Shown here piece after piece: positions 62,564 through 64,000 of a stretch of DNA of 64,000 nt. The translations under genes were made by a program, and so were the position numbers. The stretch is from Candidatus Poribacteria bacterium (GTDB taxonomy: Bacteria > Poribacteria > WGA-4E > PCPOR2b): assembly GCA_022826645.1 (NCBI GenBank), contig JAJDUM010000044.1:29255-93254 (forward strand). The letters are read 5' to 3'. The notes under the pieces are model-generated. The model did no database searches, was not told the origin of the DNA, and was given only the letters and a program-made list of their open reading frames with translations. Position 1 is the stretch's first letter, and every line of letters begins with the position of its first letter.

Positions 62564-63721
62564 ATGAAAATTACTGATATTAAGGCGTTTCCCGTGCGGG
62601 TGGGTGGAACCCAGCTTGTAGTGAAAGTGGAAACCGATGCGGGCATTTATGGAGTGGGTGAGGCTGGTATACCGAGCCGCGCCTTGGCTGTGGTTGGGGC
62701 GATTCGGCATTATCGTGAATTTCTACTCGGTCAGGACCCGATGCGTATCGGTGCATTGTGGCAGGAGATGTATCGGAGCCAGTATTTCGAGGGTGGACGT
62801 ATCCTCACCGCTGCGATCGCTGCGATTGATATCGCACTGCATGACATTGCCGGTAAAGCTTTGGGGGTTCCGGTTTATCAGTTGCTGGGTGGAAAACAGC
62901 GGGACTATGTCCCCTGCTTTGCAACAACGCACGCCCAATCGGCAGAGCAGCTCATCGCGGATGCCAATTTACTAATCGAAAATGGGTGGAATGTCATCCG
63001 CACATGGATAGCGCGGGGGGCACAGGGACCCAATCAGGATATTTTTGAGCCCCGCGAGTCTATTGCACTGACTGCGACGTGGCTGACACAGGTGCGGGAT
63101 GCAATTGGTCCTGAACCTGTCCTCGGCGTTGACTACCACCACCGTCTCAGTGTGGCGGAAGCGGCTTCATTCTGTCATCGGATGCCTCCCGGAACACTTG
63201 ACTTTTTGGAAGAACCGATCCGTGATGAGACGCCGGAAGCGTATGAATCATTGCGGACAATGGTCGATGTGCCCTTCGCCATTGGCGAGGAGATTTCGAA
63301 CAAGTGGGATTTTCTGCCTTATATTGAACGGGGTATTACCAATTTCGTTCGGTTGGATGTCTGCAATGTCGGTGGTTTGACGGAGGCAGCGAAGGTTGCC
63401 AGTCTGGCGGAGTCCCACTACATCGATCTCATGCCACACAATCCGTTGGGAACAATATGTACTGCGGCAACGATTCACTTGGCGGCGGCGGTGCCCAATT
63501 TTGCGTGGCTGGAGATAAGGGAGTCACCGACGGAACGGACGGGGCGTTATGATGGCGACCTGTTCCCTGTCCAACCCCAGCCTGAAGGTTCGCGGTTTCC
63601 GGTTCCTGAGTTGCCGGGACTTGGGGTAGAGTTCAATGAGGAACTAGCGCTTGCAAATCCTGCCGAGATTGGGCAGGGACCTTTCCTCCGCAGGCCCGAT
63701 GGATCGGTGACCAATGCGTAG
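62564..63721 (+). CDS. Enolase-superfamily acid-sugar dehydratase, galactonate dehydratase-like
   Basis: From the ATG at 62564 (GAGGG 8 nt upstream) it has 385 residues. An in-frame TTG at 62522 is rejected. Metal ligands are Asp190, Glu216 and Glu242 in the DYHHRLS, LDFLEEPIRDE and IGEEISNK motifs. His192 (D-x-H) and His292 in MPHNPLGT match the acid/base pair of D-galactonate dehydratase. It should dehydrate an aldonate or similar acid sugar. No sugar transporter or kinase is adjacent. Confidence 0.9.
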   Translation: MKITDIKAFPVRVGGTQLVVKVETDAGIYGVGEAGIPSRALAVVGAIRHYREFLLGQDPMRIGALWQEMYRSQYFEGGRILTAAIAAIDIALHDIAGKALGVPVYQLLGGKQRDYVPCFATTHAQSAEQLIADANLLIENGWNVIRTWIARGAQGPNQDIFEPRESIALTATWLTQVRDAIGPEPVLGVDYHHRLSVAEAASFCHRMPPGTLDFLEEPIRDETPEAYESLRTMVDVPFAIGEEISNKWDFLPYIERGITNFVRLDVCNVGGLTEAAKVASLAESHYIDLMPHNPLGTICTAATIHLAAAVPNFAWLEIRESPTERTGRYDGDLFPVQPQPEGSRFPVPELPGLGVEFNEELALANPAEIGQGPFLRRPDGSVTNA

Positions 63722-63778
63722 CAGAGCTTACGCACTTCAGTCGGGAATTGGAAGTCCTGCCTGCCCAACCAACCGTCA

Positions 63779-63797
63779 GCGGGGCATCTTGCCCCGC
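63779..63797. repeat. 19-nt palindrome (inverse copy of the 8.1-kb element)
   Basis: GCGGGGCATCTTGCCCCGC, the exact reverse complement of 8097-8115. Eight base pairs with a 3-nt loop. The surrounding 160 bases of non-coding DNA show nothing else I recognise. It lies between the dehydratase and the next gene, which reads toward it, so it could also be a bidirectional terminator. Confidence 0.8.
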
Positions 63798-63880
63798 AAC
63801 TGCGTAGGTCCTACATAAGTCATTGATTCGCTCAGATTTACTGGTTAGGGTGTGATAGAATAACGCAAGTTGCTAGTGTT

Positions 63881-64000
63881 TTATTTAATGATGAGTGTAA
63901 TCATGGTAGCAATGAGAAACAAAACAACCTTAATCTCAAACCCAGCGGCAGTAACGGCATGAATAGCGCGTGGTAAACGTTGGGTGATTAGACCATTTGT
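63881..64000 (-). CDS. C-terminal end of a membrane protein (cut by window edge)
   Basis: Reading the minus strand, 39 codons before a TAA at 63881-63883 spell a frame starting TNGLITQRLPRAIHAV and ending with a hydrophobic span KVVLFLIATMITLIIK. Too short for a family call. The strong terminal membrane span and the position right beside the window edge make a real membrane-protein end likely. Confidence 0.5.
   Translation of the reverse strand, partial: TNGLITQRLPRAIHAVTAAGFEIKVVLFLIATMITLIIK

Overview
The window looks like a chromosomal segment of a Gram-negative, sponge- or marine-associated bacterium of the Candidatus Poribacteria type. This is an inference from family content, since no rRNA lies in the window. 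The pointers are: a dockerin-bearing secreted protein with a YPNPFNP-type C-terminal module, a large multi-pass DUF6785-type membrane protein, phytanoyl-CoA dioxygenase, several Sel1-repeat proteins, Rieske fusion proteins, glycosidase and sugar-isomerase clusters, and short GC-rich palindromic repeats scattered between genes. Genes are dense, mostly in short operons, with frequent ATGA or TGACATG junctions.

0-12 kb (mostly minus strand): a truncated sugar-phosphate isomerase, the DUF6785-like protein, a RidA relative lacking the catalytic Arg, a phosphodiester glycosidase coupled to folB, a large secreted metzincin-like/LRR/dockerin protein, an orphan DUF433 antitoxin-like gene, a lysine 2,3-aminomutase relative, a cyclophilin lipoprotein, argD and two small genes. 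12-16 kb (plus): a carbohydrate cluster of a predicted (alpha/alpha)-barrel protein, a GH5-like TIM barrel and a sugar-phosphate isomerase. 16-26 kb: housekeeping genes rsgA, pth, an amidase/GerMN pair, rplY, tRNA-Gln(UUG) and ispE, with two lipoproteins and a ceramidase-like protein. leuC (26.3 kb) stands alone without leuD.

27.7-33.5 kb holds the most unusual arrangement. A thiamine thiazole operon (thiO-thiS-thiG) carries a YhdJ-family (ATGCAT-type) DNA adenine methyltransferase between thiS and thiG, overlapping thiG by 23 nt. It continues into a Sel1-repeat protein and a fusion of an N-terminal HNH nuclease domain to about 13 Sel1 repeats. Modifier and nuclease therefore share one transcription unit with vitamin synthesis, a candidate undescribed restriction-like or regulatory system.

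33.6-40.2 kb: rpsA (six S1 domains), a 625-base structured leader, then metK-ahcY-small membrane protein-PfkB kinase, which reads as an activated-methyl cycle operon. 40-49 kb: a lactonase-like propeller, a zinc alcohol dehydrogenase, two tandem paralogs fusing a Rieske domain to an unidentified helical domain of about 470 residues, ATP sulfurylase and a PhyH dioxygenase. 49-54 kb: modAB, a dispersed repeat, modC, then a DUF2971 gene and a HEPN-motif gene followed by another copy of the repeat. 54-64 kb: a solute-binding protein, a pentaheme cytochrome translationally coupled to hemG and ggt, an MDR dehydrogenase, a third Sel1 protein, a galactonate dehydratase-like enolase, and the C-terminus of a membrane protein running off the edge.
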